Shown: positions 15,493-24,617, numbered from the stretch's first letter. The stretch: 64,000 nt of DNA from Oscillospiraceae bacterium (GCA_009777725.1 WRLG01000012.1:1-64000); one strand, 5' to 3'. The notes: generated from the letters alone by a model not told the origin. Made by a program: numbers and translations.

Positions 15493-16934
15493 ACTACGTG
15501 CCTGTAATCGGTCTTGAAATCCATGCGGAGCTGCTTACAAAATCCAAGCTTTTCTGCTCCTGCGCGGCGGAATTCGGCGGAGAAAGGAATTCTCGCTGTT
15601 GCCCCGGGTGCGCCGCCATGCCGGGGACGTTGCCCGTGATGAACAGAGCCGCAGTTGAATACGCGGTTTTGGCTGGCTTCGCGCTTGACTGCTCCATTAA
15701 CAAATTCTCCGTTTTTGACAGGAAAAATTACTTCTACCCCGACCTGCCGAAGGCTTATCAAAACTCTCAGCTTGCTCTGCCGCTTTGCATAAACGGACTT
15801 GTCGCCATTGAATATGAATCTGACGGAGTTAAGAAAAGCAAGGACATCAGAATCAACCGCATCCACTTGGAAGAGGACGCGGGCAAGCTGATTCATGACG
15901 ACCTTAACGGCGTATCACTGGCGGACTACAACAGGGGTGCGATTCCTCTGATTGAGATTGTTACCGAGCCGGATATAGGCTCTGCCGAGGAAGCGAAGGC
16001 TTTTGTTGAAAAAATAATCCTTACGCTTCAATATGCGGGCGTTTGCGACTGCAAAATGGAGCAAGGCTCTCTGCGCTGTGATGTTAATATCTCAATCATG
16101 AAGCCGACCGATACGAAGCTCGGTACAAGGGCGGAAATCAAAAACCTAAACTCAATCAAGTCTATAGGGCGGGCGATAGAGCATGAAATATACCGCCAGA
16201 GCAAGCTTTTGGATGCGGGCAAAAGGGTCGTTCAAGAAACACGCCGCTTTGACGATAATAAGGGCGAAACAAAATCAATGCGCTCAAAGGAAAATTTAGA
16301 TGACTATCGCTATTTCCCCGACCCGGATATACTTCAAGTAAACTTTACCGATGAAGACTTAGCCGAAATAAAGTCAAGGCTTCCCGAAATGCCCTATGCG
16401 CGCCTTGACAGGTATATAAATAAATTCGGACTTTCAGAGGTTGAGGCGAAGATTATCGTGAACCAAAAGCGGTTGTCCGACTTTTACGAGGATGCTTTAA
16501 GGGCTTATCATAACCCGAAATCGGTTTGCAATTTTATTACCGGGGAATTAATGCGGCGGATTAATCTGGGTGAAATTAATCTGGAAAAGTTACCTTTCAC
16601 AGCCTCCGCGCTTGCGAAGCTGGCGGAAATGGCGGATAATGAAGCGGTGTCTAAAAACGATGCGAAGGCAATCTTCCGAATCATGTCGGACGAGGGCGGA
16701 GCTCCCGAGGAAATCGCTAAGGCTAAGGGGCTTCTCATCACTAACGATACGGGCAAGGTTGCGGAGGTTATAGAAAGGGTCATAGCCGACAACGAGAAAG
16801 CTGTTTTGCAATACCAAGGCGGAGATATGAAAGTTTTCGGATTTTTGATGGGGCAGTGCTCGAAAGAGCTAAAAGGCGTTTGCACCCCTAAGGTCATAAA
16901 AGAGGAGCTTGAAAAGAAGCTGAAAGGAGCTTAA
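15489..16934 (+). CDS. gatB: GatB, amidotransferase subunit B
   Basis: A 481-residue GatB that looks intact. It has the opening VIGLEIHAEL, a zinc site as CSC and CCPGC, FDRKNYFYPDLPKAYQ, HLEEDAGK and PLIEIVTEPD. It also carries the C-terminal YqeY-like tail domain (NEAVSKNDAKAIF to the end) that contacts tRNA. GatB phosphorylates the carboxylate of mischarged Asp- or Glu-tRNA and adds ammonia, normally channelled from GatA. The start overlaps the gatA stop (ATGA) and the stop is one base before aspS. An intact GatB next to a crippled GatA is the key oddity of this operon. Confidence 0.93.
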   Translation: MNYVPVIGLEIHAELLTKSKLFCSCAAEFGGERNSRCCPGCAAMPGTLPVMNRAAVEYAVLAGFALDCSINKFSVFDRKNYFYPDLPKAYQNSQLALPLCINGLVAIEYESDGVKKSKDIRINRIHLEEDAGKLIHDDLNGVSLADYNRGAIPLIEIVTEPDIGSAEEAKAFVEKIILTLQYAGVCDCKMEQGSLRCDVNISIMKPTDTKLGTRAEIKNLNSIKSIGRAIEHEIYRQSKLLDAGKRVVQETRRFDDNKGETKSMRSKENLDDYRYFPDPDILQVNFTDEDLAEIKSRLPEMPYARLDRYINKFGLSEVEAKIIVNQKRLSDFYEDALRAYHNPKSVCNFITGELMRRINLGEINLEKLPFTASALAKLAEMADNEAVSKNDAKAIFRIMSDEGGAPEEIAKAKGLLITNDTGKVAEVIERVIADNEKAVLQYQGGDMKVFGFLMGQCSKELKGVCTPKVIKEELEKKLKGA

Positions 16935-16935
16935 C

Positions 16936-18246
16936 ATGAAAAAGGTTACCGGCTTAAACCCAACCACGGAATTTGAACTCAGCGAAGCGAAGGCAGGGCA
17001 GGACATCACGGTAAACGCCTGCGTCCACAGTGTAAAGCAGATGAGCGGATTTGCTTTTGTAAGGCTTAGGACAGCGCGTTATGTTGTACAAGCAGTATAT
17101 ACTTCAAGTGATTGCTCTGATAGTATAGAAGAGATTAAAGAGGGCTGTTACGTTACGGTTACGGCTACGGTAAAGGAGGACGAGAGAGCCGCAAACGGGA
17201 TTGAGCTTATCTTGAAGTCAATCAAGCCGCTCTCTAAGCCGTCGGCGGAATACCCGCTCCATGTTGCCAAAAAACGCTTGGGTTGCGCGCTTGACGTTAA
17301 CTTAGATTTGCGGAGCGTGTCCTTGCGGAATCCTTATGAGAGGGCGGTTTTCAAATTCCAAGAGGGCGTAGCGCGCGGCTTTAGGGAATTTATGTTAGGC
17401 AACAGGTTTACCGAAATCCATTCGCCGAAAATAGTAGCGCAAGGTGCTGAGGGCGGCGCGGGAATCTTCAATTTGGATTATTTTCAAAAGAATGCCTTTT
17501 TAAACCAATCCCCGCAATTTTATAAGCAGACAGCAGTAGCCTTTTATAACAGGGTTTTTGAAATCGCACCCGTTTACAGGGCAGAACGCCACGCGACTTC
17601 GCGGCATTTGAACGAATATATCGGTCTTGATTTTGAGATGGGCTTTATTAACGATATGTATGACGTTATGAATATGGAAATCGCGATGCTCCGTTATATG
17701 ATGGACTTTTTAAAGGAGCATTACGCGCATGAAATAAAAATTCTTGAAGCAAGAATTCCCGAAGTTCCCGAAATCCCCTGCGTTACTTTTGAAGAGGCGG
17801 TAACGCTGATTAAAGGCTCTAAGGCTAAGAATAAATTTGATTTAGAGCCGGAGGATGAAAATTTCCTTTGCGAATACGCTAAAAAAGAATATAACAGTGA
17901 ATTTATCTTTGTTACCCACTTCCCATCCTCAAAGCCGCCCTTTTATGCTATGGATTCGCGCGAAGACCCGAGAGTTGCTTATAAATTTGACCTGCTTTTC
18001 CGCGGGCTTGAAATCACCACGGGCGGGCAGAGGATTCACGACTATGACGAGCAAATCGAAAAACTCAAAGCGCAGGGCTTAAACCCCGCTGACTTTGAGT
18101 ATTACCTGCAAATTCATAAATACGGAATGCCGCCGCACGGAGGTTTAGGCATCGGGCTTGAAAGGCTTGTTATGAAACTTTTGGAGCAAAAGAATATCCG
18201 TCAAGCTTCAATGTTCCCCAGGGATATAAATCGTTTGCTGCCGTAA
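16936..18246 (+). CDS. aspS: Archaeal-type aspartyl-tRNA synthetase, probably non-discriminating
   Basis: A 436-residue AspRS of the short archaeal/eukaryal type, without the bacterial GAD insertion. It has an N-terminal OB-fold, class II motif 2 (APVYRAERHATSRHLNEY) and motif 3 (GGLGIGLERLVMKLL), with FPRDINRLLP at the end. In Bacteria this type is typically a second, non-discriminating enzyme that makes Asp-tRNA(Asn) for GatCAB. The segment NACVHSVKQM has His where discriminating enzymes tend to have Trp, which fits relaxed tRNA choice (inference from family knowledge). Its place directly after gatB argues that it feeds this transamidation complex. Confidence 0.88.
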   Translation: MKKVTGLNPTTEFELSEAKAGQDITVNACVHSVKQMSGFAFVRLRTARYVVQAVYTSSDCSDSIEEIKEGCYVTVTATVKEDERAANGIELILKSIKPLSKPSAEYPLHVAKKRLGCALDVNLDLRSVSLRNPYERAVFKFQEGVARGFREFMLGNRFTEIHSPKIVAQGAEGGAGIFNLDYFQKNAFLNQSPQFYKQTAVAFYNRVFEIAPVYRAERHATSRHLNEYIGLDFEMGFINDMYDVMNMEIAMLRYMMDFLKEHYAHEIKILEARIPEVPEIPCVTFEEAVTLIKGSKAKNKFDLEPEDENFLCEYAKKEYNSEFIFVTHFPSSKPPFYAMDSREDPRVAYKFDLLFRGLEITTGGQRIHDYDEQIEKLKAQGLNPADFEYYLQIHKYGMPPHGGLGIGLERLVMKLLEQKNIRQASMFPRDINRLLP

Positions 18247-18261
18247 ACGAGGAATAAGGGT

Positions 18262-19473
18262 TTAGGAATCAGAAATGTAACTGATTTCTTTTAAAACCGT
18301 TCCTATATAATCATAGCTGAATTTTGAATCAAAGCGTTTTACGCCGTTTGCTTCGGCAAGCGCGGGGGTGTATTCCGAAAATTTATATAGTCTGACATTT
18401 TGGTAGCTTCCGTCAAAATGTGTTATAAGCGGTATAAATTCAATGCCGCTTATAACGGGGCGGCGGTTTGGGTCGTTATCGTTTAATTGCATTGTCACTT
18501 TAAACTGCAAAACCCCTCCTATAAGGTTTCTTGCTTGATTTTGTGCAGAGATAAAATTCCCTAAGGAATACGCGCACAATGCCTGCGTGCCGTCCGCGCG
18601 GGTGAGTAACTCTATATCCCGCAGAACATGGGGGTGCGTGCCGATGATTATATCTGCGCCCGCTTCGGCAAGAATTTGCGCCAGAGCCCGCTGACTATCG
18701 CTGACCAGAGGCGAATCCTCAACACCCCAATGCAGTGCCACAACGCAAAAATCCGAGACACTTTTAGCTTTTTTGATTTCGCTGACCATAAGCTCCGAAT
18801 CAATTCTGCCTATTATAACGGGCGAGCCCTCGGGCAAAGACAGTCCGTTGAGCTGTTCCGCATAAGAGAGATAGGAAAAGGTTATTCCGTTTACGGTATT
18901 TGTGCGGATATTATCCCTGTCGGCGGCGTTTCGGTAAACTCCCGCGACTACGATGTTCTCTTTACCATCCCAATAATCAAGGCTTGCGAGAAGCCCTTGC
19001 TCGCCCATATCTAAGGTATGATTATTCGCAATTGTGAAAACATTGAAGCCAAGCTCTATCATATGGTCGCCTAAAGCCGTAGGCGAATTAAACCGCGGGT
19101 ATGTAGAGGGCGGGAATAAATCGCTGACGATAGTTTCTTGATTAATAACCGCTATATCTGCTACGCTGATTAAATCGGCGATATTTTGATAGGCAAAAGC
19201 AAAGTCATACCCGCCGCCGTCCGCGCGCGCCGCCGCTTGCTTATATAAGCTTGAATGAATCAGGTTATCGCCCGCCGCTAAAAATACAACCTCTGCCAAT
19301 ACGGGCTCTTCCGGCGTTGCTTCGGTGGTTGTTTGTTCGGTTGCTGTAGGCTGAGGGGCGGTTGTTTGAGATGTTGGGTTTTGTTCATGAACAGTCTGTG
19401 TAGTAACCGTGCCGCAGCCTGTGAAAGCGGATAATACGCAAGTGATTAAGAGTAAGATTAATTTATTTTTCAA
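18262..19473 (-). CDS. CapA family lipoprotein
   Basis: A 403-residue CapA-type protein (PF09587; metallophosphatase-like fold of poly-gamma-glutamate capsule proteins). A lipoprotein signal is present (MKNKLILLLITCVLSAFTGC), then a Thr/Pro-rich linker to about residue 60. The CapA core follows with AAGDNLIHSSLYKQA, NQETIVSD, ANNHTLDMG, ALHWGVED and IIGTHPHVLRD. No capB or capC lies nearby, so a capsule role is not implied; it is an outward-facing wall or membrane lipoprotein. The start is TTG at 19473 behind AAGGATGAG. It is convergent with aspS. Confidence 0.85.
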   Translation of the reverse strand: MKNKLILLLITCVLSAFTGCGTVTTQTVHEQNPTSQTTAPQPTATEQTTTEATPEEPVLAEVVFLAAGDNLIHSSLYKQAAARADGGGYDFAFAYQNIADLISVADIAVINQETIVSDLFPPSTYPRFNSPTALGDHMIELGFNVFTIANNHTLDMGEQGLLASLDYWDGKENIVVAGVYRNAADRDNIRTNTVNGITFSYLSYAEQLNGLSLPEGSPVIIGRIDSELMVSEIKKAKSVSDFCVVALHWGVEDSPLVSDSQRALAQILAEAGADIIIGTHPHVLRDIELLTRADGTQALCAYSLGNFISAQNQARNLIGGVLQFKVTMQLNDNDPNRRPVISGIEFIPLITHFDGSYQNVRLYKFSEYTPALAEANGVKRFDSKFSYDYIGTVLKEISYISDS

Positions 19474-19511
19474 TTTTTCTCATCCTTATTAGACCATTAG
19501 ACCGCCCCGAT

Positions 19512-20516
19512 TTACGCTATTTCGGCAATCCACTTTTTCATGTCAGCCGCGGTTTTTTCGTATTTCAAAAGAGCTTCGGTAATTTCTGTTACGCGCTCGG
19601 TATAAAGCCCTTGCTCCTCCGCGTTTTGGCAACCGATTCCCAAAGATTTTTTCAAGCTTGATTCAAGCCGCGCGATTCTTGACATATACCCGGCGTTGAT
19701 TGCGACATTCCAGTCAGTACCCTTTTTAAAGGGGCTTCTTTGCTTATAACCCCTCAAAAAAGCGGAAAACTTATTGCTGTCAATCTTTCCATCGGCATCC
19801 TCCGACCAGCAAAGGGCGGTTTCGATTAAATCATGGTACGGATTAACAAACCCCGCCGTTTCCCAATCAATGATAACAGGCGCGCTATTGCGCCATATGA
19901 CATTTTCGGGGGTTAAGCCGCAGTGGCTGACAACCGTATTTTTAAGCAGTTCTTCCTTTGACGATTCGGATTTGCGGTAAAAATCGAACATCTTTACCTT
20001 ATGACCCTCCAGCAAGCTAACCCAAGGCGATTGATTTTCCGCCCCTTTTTGCATATAAAAATCCCAGTCCGGCGTTTTATGCGGCTTGGAGTATTCATCG
20101 ACAACATCTACTCTGGAAAAATCAATTCTGTGAAGCTCTCCCAAAAAGCCGCCGATAACTTGACAATGCGCGCCGTACATCTCCTTGCAGGTGACATGGT
20201 TTCCCTCAACCCAATCGTAAAGGAAAAAATAAGAGCCGTCAATCTCCTGCGCCGCCGCACCGTCTACAACCCTAGCCGCGCAAGCCGGGATAAAGCTTTT
20301 AGCGATAAACGCAACTTTTTCAGAATTTATATAGCCTTGCAAGATTTTATGGTTAATGGCTGCTTCGGGGGCTAAAACTTTAACGGCATACTTTCCCATT
20401 GCGGTTTCCACGGCGTACACCTTGCCGGATATGTATTCCGGCTCGCGCTTCATTTCACCTAAAAGAGAGCGACTGCATAGCTTATCAAGCTGCTGATTAT
20501 ACTGCGTAGCGTTCAT
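19512..20516 (-). CDS. APH-fold (aminoglycoside phosphotransferase/CotS-like) protein with altered catalytic loop
   Basis: About 334 residues with the APH kinase-like fold: a small N-lobe (GKVYAVETAMGKYAVKVL), a hinge (FFLYDWVEGNHV), and a C-lobe with the Brenner-type motif and the metal-binding IIDWETAGFVNPYHDL. The catalytic loop reads SHCGLTPENVIW: the His and Asn of HxDxxxxN are kept, but the Asp is Gly. This predicts a weak or dead kinase unless the Asp is supplied otherwise. Family members include CotS-like spore proteins and choline or aminoglycoside kinases; the substrate here is unknown. ATG 20516 is preferred to the one at 20528, whose Shine-Dalgarno would be too close. Confidence 0.75.
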   Translation of the reverse strand: MNATQYNQQLDKLCSRSLLGEMKREPEYISGKVYAVETAMGKYAVKVLAPEAAINHKILQGYINSEKVAFIAKSFIPACAARVVDGAAAQEIDGSYFFLYDWVEGNHVTCKEMYGAHCQVIGGFLGELHRIDFSRVDVVDEYSKPHKTPDWDFYMQKGAENQSPWVSLLEGHKVKMFDFYRKSESSKEELLKNTVVSHCGLTPENVIWRNSAPVIIDWETAGFVNPYHDLIETALCWSEDADGKIDSNKFSAFLRGYKQRSPFKKGTDWNVAINAGYMSRIARLESSLKKSLGIGCQNAEEQGLYTERVTEITEALLKYEKTAADMKKWIAEIA

Positions 20517-20643
20517 TAATACTACCATCCTTCCGAATGTTTAAATTGTTATTATTATTATATCATAAAATGTTTTAGACGTCAACTTTTTTTATGTTAG
20601 TTAGGCGCGCTTGTTTTTTGGCTAGGAAATGATGTGTAACCCC

Positions 20644-20679
20644 AATTTTAAAGTGGTCGAATTTGACCACTTTAAAATT
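20644..20679. repeat. Perfect inverted repeat, 15-bp arms
   Basis: AATTTTAAAGTGGTC (20644-20658) and its exact reverse complement (20665-20679) are separated by GAATTT. The repeat overlaps the start of the KilA-N remnant and lies downstream of ispG. No T run follows on either strand, so it is not a typical terminator. Confidence 0.6.
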
Positions 20680-20890
20680 CAGTCGGGTTTACCGACATTC
20701 GTTTTAAGTGCAAAACAATGGATTGAGAAAACAGATAGAGTGGCTCGCCTATGCCGATGAAGCTGACCTATTGAATGTAGCATTGTTTGGTTGTACCGCG
20801 AAACAATGGCGAAACGAGAACACCGACCTTGCAAAGAAAAGTAATATTCGCGATTATGCTTCTGTAAAGGAACTGTGGTATAATGTGATT
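20653..20890 (+). pseudogene. Remnant of a KilA-N domain protein
   Basis: The first open stretch reads VVEFDHFKIQSG and FVLSAKQWIEKT, matching the start of phage-type KilA-N/ORF6N antirepressor proteins. It then loses frame. A second frame continues with DEADLLNVALFGCTAKQW and NIRDYASVKEL, the conserved C-terminal part of the same family. The roughly 100-residue DNA-binding core between them is missing. It ends near the convergent end of ispG. A decayed phage or mobile cargo gene. Confidence 0.7.
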
Positions 20891-20931
20891 CCCAAAAAAT
20901 GCTTCAAACTAATATTTGCACAACTCCTTAA

Positions 20932-21972
20932 TCATAAACAATTAATTTCATCAACAAGCGCGGAATATATATTTTCCTTTGGGATTTTTTTTATAATTTC
21001 TCCTTTTTTGAACAAAGCGGCTTCGTGCTTGCCGCCTGCTATTCCTATATCGGCTTCCCGCGCTTCGCCCGGACCGTTTACCTCGCAGCCCATTACCGCG
21101 ACGGTCAGTGACTTGCCAATATCCGCCGTTGCTTCTTCGATTCTTTCTGCAAGCTCAATCACATCTATATTTGCGCGCCCGCAGGTCGGGCAGGCTATTA
21201 CATTTACGCCTCCGCGCAGACCGATTGCTTTCAGCAGGCATTGCGCGGCGTGAATCTCCTTGACAGGGTCGGCGGCGAGTGATATGCGGATTGTTTCGCC
21301 GATTCCGTCCAAAAGGAGCGAACCGATTCCGGCGGCGGATTTAATCATGCCTGTCTGCTCCGTCCCCGCTTCGGTAACCCCCAAGTGCAACGGATAAGGG
21401 CAACGCTCCGCCAGCAGTCTGTTCGCGGTTACCATAGTTTTAACATCGGAGGCTTTGAGCGACATTACAATCGCGTCAAAATCGCAGTTTTCAAGAAGCT
21501 TTGCGTGCCGCAGGGCACTTTCAACCAAAGCCTCGGCGGTCGGCGCGCCGTATTTTTTCAGTAGAACCCTTTCAAGCGAGCCGGAGTTAACCCCAATCCG
21601 AATCGGTATTTTCTTATTTCTGCAAGCATTAGCGACAAGCTTGACATTCTCCGCACTGCCGATATTGCCGGGGTTTATGCGTATTTTATCAATGCCCGCC
21701 TCAACACATTCCAAAGCAATGCGGTAATCAAAATGAATATCAGCGACCAGCGGAATTTTTATTTTCTCCTTGATTGCAGGTATAAGCCTCACGTCCTCTA
21801 AAGAGGGCACAGCTACGCGCAGGATTTCACAGCCCGCCTCTTCAAGCAAAACCGCTTGGCGGATATTCCCCTCAATATTATTAGGCTTTTCATTAAGCAT
21901 AGATTGGATATATACTCTTTTTCCGTCAAGGGTTAGATTACCAACTTTGACGGGTTTGAATTTATTTCTCAA
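20932..21972 (-). CDS. ispG: 4-hydroxy-3-methylbut-2-enyl diphosphate synthase IspG
   Basis: A 346-residue IspG (GcpE): a TIM-barrel N-terminal part (VYIQSMLN, LVADIHFDYRIALE, KIRINPGNIG) and a C-terminal 4Fe-4S part with CPTCGR and MGCEVNGPGEA. It carries out the penultimate step of the MEP isoprenoid pathway. In many Bacillota the order is dxr-rseP-ispG; here rseP is separated from ispG by a PIN toxin pair. The start is TTG at 21972 behind AGGGG. The stop lies close to the convergent KilA-N remnant. Confidence 0.95.
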   Translation of the reverse strand: MRNKFKPVKVGNLTLDGKRVYIQSMLNEKPNNIEGNIRQAVLLEEAGCEILRVAVPSLEDVRLIPAIKEKIKIPLVADIHFDYRIALECVEAGIDKIRINPGNIGSAENVKLVANACRNKKIPIRIGVNSGSLERVLLKKYGAPTAEALVESALRHAKLLENCDFDAIVMSLKASDVKTMVTANRLLAERCPYPLHLGVTEAGTEQTGMIKSAAGIGSLLLDGIGETIRISLAADPVKEIHAAQCLLKAIGLRGGVNVIACPTCGRANIDVIELAERIEEATADIGKSLTVAVMGCEVNGPGEAREADIGIAGGKHEAALFKKGEIIKKIPKENIYSALVDEINCL

Positions 21973-22022
21973 AGTTAAAAACCCCTAACTTACTTTCTTA
22001 CTTAAAGATGCTAAACGGGCTC

Positions 22023-22433
22023 TTAATTAAACGGATTTACGATTTTCAATTTTCCCCCAATAGTTTGACCATTTGCCATATCTTCCGAATACAAAATGCT
22101 GCAATTGCTTTCCAACGCTGATGAAAGCATAAGACAATCGAAAAATGAAAAACCATATCGTTCTTTTAGGCTAAGAGCGTTCAATGCAGTTTGTCGTTGA
22201 ACAAGCCTAACTTCGCAGATATTATAAATATCATTTACAATTTTCTTTACATCCTCAAACGGCGTTTGAATTTTCCTTGTCAACACATTACATATTTCGT
22301 TTATTGCTTGTGTGCTTGTAACGCAAGCGTAGCTATCCAGCAGAGATAAACATGACTCTCTCTTTTGCGGTTCTGAAGCCGCATACATATAAATGAATAT
22401 GTTCGTGTCAAGGAAAACTTTACCTGCGTTCAT
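22023..22433 (-). CDS. PIN-domain toxin (VapC-like)
   Basis: About 136 residues of PIN fold: VFLDTNIFIYMYA with the first acidic residue, TSTQAINEICNV with Glu, and GFSFFDCLMLSSAL with the later Asp pair; YSEDM is near the end. Such proteins are Mg2+-dependent ribonucleases that cut tRNA or mRNA when freed from their antitoxin. The ATG at 22433 overlaps the upstream antitoxin gene by 14 bases. The pair sits inside the conserved rseP-ispG neighbourhood. Confidence 0.82.
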   Translation of the reverse strand: MNAGKVFLDTNIFIYMYAASEPQKRESCLSLLDSYACVTSTQAINEICNVLTRKIQTPFEDVKKIVNDIYNICEVRLVQRQTALNALSLKERYGFSFFDCLMLSSALESNCSILYSEDMANGQTIGGKLKIVNPFN

Positions 22434-22617
22434 TTGCTTCCTCCCTGTTCCACTTCCAACCGCTTGTATCAATTCGGATAGGGGATAATAATTCCCTTTT
22501 CTTGATGGGGCTCTCTGCTATTTCACATACGGTTATTTCAACAAGCTTATTCATGAATTCCTGCGGTAACGCAATAACGCCGTTTTCCGCTACCGTATTA
22601 AATCTATATGCCTCCAT
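22420..22617 (-). CDS. Putative antitoxin partner of the PIN toxin
   Basis: A 65-residue protein: an N-terminal segment YRFNTVAENGVIALPQEFMN resembling an AbrB-like or Phd-like beta-hairpin DNA-binding start, then a charged C-terminal tail (IDTSGWKWNREEANERR) of the kind that wraps a PIN toxin. It overlaps the toxin gene. GAAAGGAG lies ahead of the ATG at 22617. Function is assigned from context; the family is not certain. Confidence 0.65.
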   Translation of the reverse strand: MEAYRFNTVAENGVIALPQEFMNKLVEITVCEIAESPIKKRELLSPIRIDTSGWKWNREEANERR

Positions 22618-22642
22618 GGTAACGCTCCTTTCAAAAATTGAT

Positions 22643-23689
22643 TTAACCTCCGACAATTTTCCCAATATCATTAAACGTAACAACAATCATCAGGAGAATC
22701 AATAGGGCGAAGCCGATGAAGTGGATTGTTCCTTCTGTTTCGGCTTTAAGCTGTTTTCCCCGTATTCCCTCAATGAGCAGAAAGACGATTCTCCCACCGT
22801 CAAGTGCGGGAATCGGGAGTAGGTTGAACATGCCGATATTTATTGTAATCAGCGCGGCAATGTCAATTAAGATTTTTGAATTAAAACCTTGGCTTTCGGC
22901 GACATCGCTTATAATGGTTACGATTCCGACAGGACCCTGCAGGTCGTTTATACCGTATTTTCCTTGAATAATATCTCCGAGCGACATGATTACAATCCTC
23001 GCGTAATATGCCGTTTCCTTAAAGGAGTAGATAAACACCTGCGCCGCGTTGATGTTCTCCAGCCTTGTCACTCTGAAATTATATCTCAAAACCTGCCTGC
23101 CTGTTTCGGGGTCGGTTTCCATATCAAAGCGAACGCCGTTTAACGCAATTTTTTCGCCCCCGCGCTCTACAACCATATCGGCAACGCCGTTTTCGGCATT
23201 TGACAGCTGATAGGAAAGGTCGCCGATTGTGAAGATGCGCCTGTTATTAATCTTTAAAATAGTATCATCGACCTGCAAGCCGTATTCTCTGCAAAGTGCG
23301 TCCTCGGCAATCCAGATTATTTTTGCGATTACGGCTTCGCGGGAGTGCGCCGTAGCGAACAAAACGATTACAAAGCCCAGCAGGATATTCAAAACCGCAC
23401 CCGCCGCCATGACGGCTATTCTCGGCGGAACAGGCTTTTTGCGGAAGGAATCCTCGCTCTCGCGTTCCTCGTCCTCCCCTAACGCGCAAAAGCCGCCGAT
23501 TGGCAACAGACGAAGCGTAAAAAGCGTTTGTTCCCCTTGGCGCTTGAATATGGCGGGACCCATCCCTATTGCGAATTCATCTACCCTAATGCCGAATTTA
23601 CGCGCCGTAAGAAAATGCCCCAACTCATGAACGATAATAATTACGCCGAATACTAACACCGCGAAAAGTATTGATAAAAATGTAATACT
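22643..23689 (-). CDS. rseP: Site-2 protease RseP
   Basis: About 348 residues of intramembrane zinc metalloprotease: the active-site helix with HELGHFLTARKFG near the N-terminus, a central PDZ domain, and the C-terminal NLLPIPALDGGRIVFLL supplying the metal-binding Asp. It cleaves membrane-bound regulators such as anti-sigma factors within the membrane. ATG 23689 is used, giving a direct start into the first membrane helix (MSITFLSILFAV); the Shine-Dalgarno is weak. It precedes the PIN pair and ispG on the same strand. Confidence 0.92.
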   Translation of the reverse strand, partial: SITFLSILFAVLVFGVIIIVHELGHFLTARKFGIRVDEFAIGMGPAIFKRQGEQTLFTLRLLPIGGFCALGEDEERESEDSFRKKPVPPRIAVMAAGAVLNILLGFVIVLFATAHSREAVIAKIIWIAEDALCREYGLQVDDTILKINNRRIFTIGDLSYQLSNAENGVADMVVERGGEKIALNGVRFDMETDPETGRQVLRYNFRVTRLENINAAQVFIYSFKETAYYARIVIMSLGDIIQGKYGINDLQGPVGIVTIISDVAESQGFNSKILIDIAALITINIGMFNLLPIPALDGGRIVFLLIEGIRGKQLKAETEGTIHFIGFALLILLMIVVTFNDIGKIVGG

Positions 23690-23754
23690 CATAAAAAATA
23701 AAAAACCCCAATCATTTATAGTTAACAATTATTTATTTAATTCTATGCTTGGCT

Positions 23755-24525
23755 TTAGCGCAAATTGCTTTTAATTGTTGAAACAAATTGTTTTACGGGC
23801 TCTACGCTGTCCGTGCCGTGCTCGGCTATGATTTTTACGATTGCAGAGCCGACGATTACGCCGTCGGAAATGTCAGCCATAGCGCGCGCCTGCTCGGGGG
23901 TTGATATGCCGAAGCCTATAGCGCAGGGGGTTTCGGTAATCCGCTTAATTTGGTTGATGACACCGCCTATATCCGCGCTTATATCGCTCCTCACTCCCGT
24001 AACGCCCAGCGATGATACGCAATACAAAAAGCCCTCCGATTCCTTAGCAATCACCTCAATCCGAGCCTCGGAGGTGGGAGCTATTAACGAAATTTGCGTT
24101 ATGCCGTACTTTTTACATTCCTCTGAAATCTCGCCCCGTTCCTCAAAAGGCAGGTCGGGGACAATCACGCCGTCAATCCCGCAATCGGCACATTTTTCCA
24201 TAAACCGTTCCGTTCCGTAAGCGAATACGGGGTTTATGTAGGTCATAAACAAAAGCGGGAGCGTTACCCTTTGCCGCGCTCTTTTAACCATTTCAAACAG
24301 CTTGTCAACGGTGCAACCGTTTGCCAGCGCGCGCTCATCTGCCTGCTGGATTACAATTCCCTCCGCCACGGGGTCGGAAAACGGAATTCCGATTTCTATT
24401 ATATCAACACCCGCCTCAGCCATAGCATAAATAAGCCTTTCGGTGGTTTCAATATCCGGGTCGCCGCCTGTTATAAATGTTATAAATGCTTTTTTGCCCT
24501 CAAAAGCTTTGCTGATTCTATTCAT
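23755..24525 (-). CDS. trpA: Tryptophan synthase alpha chain
   Basis: A 256-residue TrpA TIM barrel with the catalytic Glu and Asp in IIEIGIPFSDPVAEG, the loop FMTYINPVFAYG, VPDLPFEE, and the phosphate site GFGISTPEQA plus GVIVGSAIV. It converts indole-glycerol phosphate to indole for TrpB. No trpB or other trp gene is next to it in the window; upstream sits a HicB-like gene. AAAGGGAG precedes the ATG. It is transcribed from the promoter in direct repeat A (24569-24617). Confidence 0.94.
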   Translation of the reverse strand: MNRISKAFEGKKAFITFITGGDPDIETTERLIYAMAEAGVDIIEIGIPFSDPVAEGIVIQQADERALANGCTVDKLFEMVKRARQRVTLPLLFMTYINPVFAYGTERFMEKCADCGIDGVIVPDLPFEERGEISEECKKYGITQISLIAPTSEARIEVIAKESEGFLYCVSSLGVTGVRSDISADIGGVINQIKRITETPCAIGFGISTPEQARAMADISDGVIVGSAIVKIIAEHGTDSVEPVKQFVSTIKSNLR

Positions 24526-24568
24526 TTTTATATACTCCCTTTAATAATAAACAATAAACAGTTAACCA

Positions 24569-24617
24569 CGATTAACTGTTTACTATTATACAATGTTTAG
24601 GCTGTTATGTCAATACC
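24569..24617 (-). promoter_or_regulatory. Direct repeat A carrying the trpA promoter
   Basis: A 49-bp unit matching repeat B (24831-24879) at 45 of 49 positions. On the minus strand it contains TTGACA (24613-24608), 17 bp, TATAAT (24590-24585), a full consensus directed at trpA. The -35 box overlaps the stop codon of the HicB-like gene. Confidence 0.75.

Noticed and set aside
20708..21253. Long plus-strand frame extending from the KilA-N remnant through ispG
   Set aside because: Only the first part matches the KilA-N family; the rest is antisense to ispG.
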